Assembly (NCBI GenBank): GCA_030433055.1
Contig: JAUILJ010000572.1
Coordinates: 1-5,705, forward strand
Direction of reading: 5' to 3'
DNA length: 5,705 bases
From: Polyangia bacterium
GTDB taxonomy: Bacteria; Myxococcota_A; Polyangia; Polyangiales; Polyangiaceae
The position numbers and the translations under genes were made by a program. Every line of letters begins with the position of its first letter. Position 1 is the first letter of the stretch. This document shows positions 4,331 through 5,705 of this stretch, piece by piece. The notes below the pieces were generated by a model that was not told the origin of the DNA, made no database searches, and saw only the letters and a list, made by a program, of their open reading frames with translations.

Positions 4331-5705
4331 ATGAGTCTCCCCGAGAAGTCCGGACTCTACGATCCCCAGTTCGAGCACGACGCCTGCGGCGTTGGCTTCG
4401 TGGCGAACATCAAGGGCGTCGCGTCCCACGAGATCGTGCGCCAAGGCGTGCAGATCCTCTTGAACCTCGTTCACCGAGGTGCCGCCGGTAGCGATCCGCT
4501 GACCGGCGACGGAGCGGGCATCCTGATTCAGCTGCCTCACGCGTTCTTCGAGCAAGAATGCGCCAAGCTGGGAATCAAGCTTCCCGCCCGAGGCCACTAC
4601 GGTGTTGGCACTGTGTTCTTGCCCCAGCAGCGCGAGGAGCGCCGTCGCTGCATGCAGATCGTCGAGGACAAGATCGGTGGCACCGGCCAGCGACTTCTCG
4701 GCTGGAGGGACGTGCCCGTCGACATCGACGCATGTGGTCCCCTCGCGCGCGGCAGTGCGCCGGTGATTCGTCAGGTGATCGTCGGCTCTACCGTGACCGA
4801 CCAAACGGTCTTCGAGCGCAAGCTGTTCGTCATCCGCAAGTGGATTGAGCGCACCATTCGGGAGAGCGACCTGGCCAGTAAGGCCAAGAAGACCTTCTAC
4901 ATCCCGAGCCTGTCGTCGCGCACGATGATCTACAAGGGCCTGCTCCTCGCGGAACAGCTTTCGGTGTTCTACCGCGATCTGAACGACCCGAGCATGATCA
5001 GCGCGCTGGCCATGGTGCACCAGCGCTTCAGCACCAATACCTTCCCCACCTGGCAGCTGGCCCAACCGTTCCGCACGCTTGCGCACAACGGTGAGATCAA
5101 CACCGTCCGGGGCAACATCGGCTGGATGAAGGCGCGAGAGACGCTGTTTGCCGGTGAGATCTTCGGCGAGGACGTGCGCCACATCCTGCCCGTCGTAACA
5201 CCCCGCGGAAGCGACTCGGCGACCCTGGACAACGTCGTGGAGATGTTGGTCCACGGTGGCCGCGCGCTGCCCCACGTGATGATGATGCTGGTGCCGGAGG
5301 CGTGGCAGAACGACGCAGCGATGCCGCAGCACAAGCGGGATTTCTACGAATACCACTCGTGCCTGATGGAGCCCTGGGACGGCCCTGCTGCCCTCGCCTT
5401 CACCAACGGGCGACAGATCGGCGCCATGCTGGATCGCAACGGGCTCAGGCCCGCACGCTGGATGTTGACCCACGACGGAATCATCGTCATGGGCTCCGAA
5501 ACCGGTGTCCTGGAGTTCCCTGCGGACCGCGTGGAGCGCAAAGGCCGGCTCGAGCCGGGCAAGATGTTCATGGTCGACCTCGAGCAGGGTCGGATCGTGG
5601 AAGACGAGGAGCTCAAGCAGGACATCTGCACGCGTCAGCCCTACGGAAAGTGGTTACGCGACAACAAGATCAACCTGCGTGACATCGAGACGGTGCCTTC
5701 CACGC
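4331..5705 (+). CDS. gltB: Glutamate synthase (NADPH) large subunit, partial (N-terminal 458 residues)
   Basis: This cytosolic enzyme converts glutamine and 2-oxoglutarate to two glutamates, using electrons from the small subunit GltD, and is the second step of the GS-GOGAT ammonia-assimilation pathway. The visible part is the class II glutamine amidotransferase domain and the beginning of what follows. Cys19 in the DACGVGF motif is the expected N-terminal nucleophile after removal of an 18-residue propeptide. Other hallmarks are HRGAAGSDPLTGDGAGIL (48-65), the HQRFSTNTFPTWQLAQPFRTLAHNGEINT block (230-258) that lines the glutamine site, GSDSATLDNVVE (303-314), MMMLVPEAW (337-345), EPWDGPAALAF (357-367) and LDRNGLRPAR (377-386). 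The frame is intact and runs off the right edge. Full-length GltB is about 1,500 residues, so the FMN synthase domain and Fe-S cluster region lie outside. gltD is probably downstream. No sign of degradation is seen. Confidence 0.97.
   Translation, partial: MSLPEKSGLYDPQFEHDACGVGFVANIKGVASHEIVRQGVQILLNLVHRGAAGSDPLTGDGAGILIQLPHAFFEQECAKLGIKLPARGHYGVGTVFLPQQREERRRCMQIVEDKIGGTGQRLLGWRDVPVDIDACGPLARGSAPVIRQVIVGSTVTDQTVFERKLFVIRKWIERTIRESDLASKAKKTFYIPSLSSRTMIYKGLLLAEQLSVFYRDLNDPSMISALAMVHQRFSTNTFPTWQLAQPFRTLAHNGEINTVRGNIGWMKARETLFAGEIFGEDVRHILPVVTPRGSDSATLDNVVEMLVHGGRALPHVMMMLVPEAWQNDAAMPQHKRDFYEYHSCLMEPWDGPAALAFTNGRQIGAMLDRNGLRPARWMLTHDGIIVMGSETGVLEFPADRVERKGRLEPGKMFMVDLEQGRIVEDEELKQDICTRQPYGKWLRDNKINLRDIETVPST

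Noticed and set aside
3132..4334. A 400-codon open frame on the plus strand
   Set aside because: It is antisense to the TPR lipoprotein gene and runs through the intergenic region. Its composition follows the opposite-strand codons, it shows no recognisable domain, and it ends at the gltB start.
4160..5473. A 437-codon open frame on the minus strand
   Set aside because: It is fully antisense to the highly conserved gltB frame, which matches the known family in every block. Long antisense frames are common in GC-rich genes.

Overview
The window is GC-rich chromosomal DNA from a Gram-negative bacterium. Lipobox-bearing lipoproteins, a probable outer-membrane or secreted protein with an Ala/Pro linker, a bactofilin and a proteobacterial-type glutamate synthase together suggest a myxobacterium-like member of the Myxococcota (Polyangiales-like). 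That placement is inferred from gene content and style; the window holds no rRNA or other marker gene. I see no mobile element, CRISPR array, tRNA or rRNA.

Layout, left to right. Positions 1-536 (minus) hold the N-terminal part of an exported protein with a signal peptide and an Ala/Pro linker; its C-terminus lies off the left edge. A 511-bp non-coding gap follows, with a perfect TTGACA -35 element facing the exported gene. Positions 1048-1413 (plus) encode a compact bactofilin, followed by a strong GC hairpin. A 351-bp gap with a composite leader hairpin precedes 1765-2382 (plus), an exported SRPBCC/START-like protein with a twin-arginine-like signal and a very basic tail. Directly after it, 2422-3009 (plus) encodes a small lipoprotein, apparently with its own promoter and an almost leaderless mRNA. 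It converges, with a 14-bp gap, on 3024-3803 (minus), a TPR lipoprotein. A 527-bp gap then separates that gene from the divergent gltB (4331 to the right edge, plus), the start of the glutamate synthase large subunit.

Only gltB has a firmly assignable metabolic role: glutamine-dependent glutamate synthesis in nitrogen assimilation. The bactofilin is a cytoskeletal polymer subunit. The other four genes encode envelope-directed proteins of unknown specific function. They do not form one obvious pathway. The SRPBCC gene and the following lipoprotein gene are the only likely co-transcribed pair. No convincing new multi-gene system is visible; the best leads are the exported SRPBCC protein with its structured leader, and the long gltB upstream region with an inverted repeat and hairpins.
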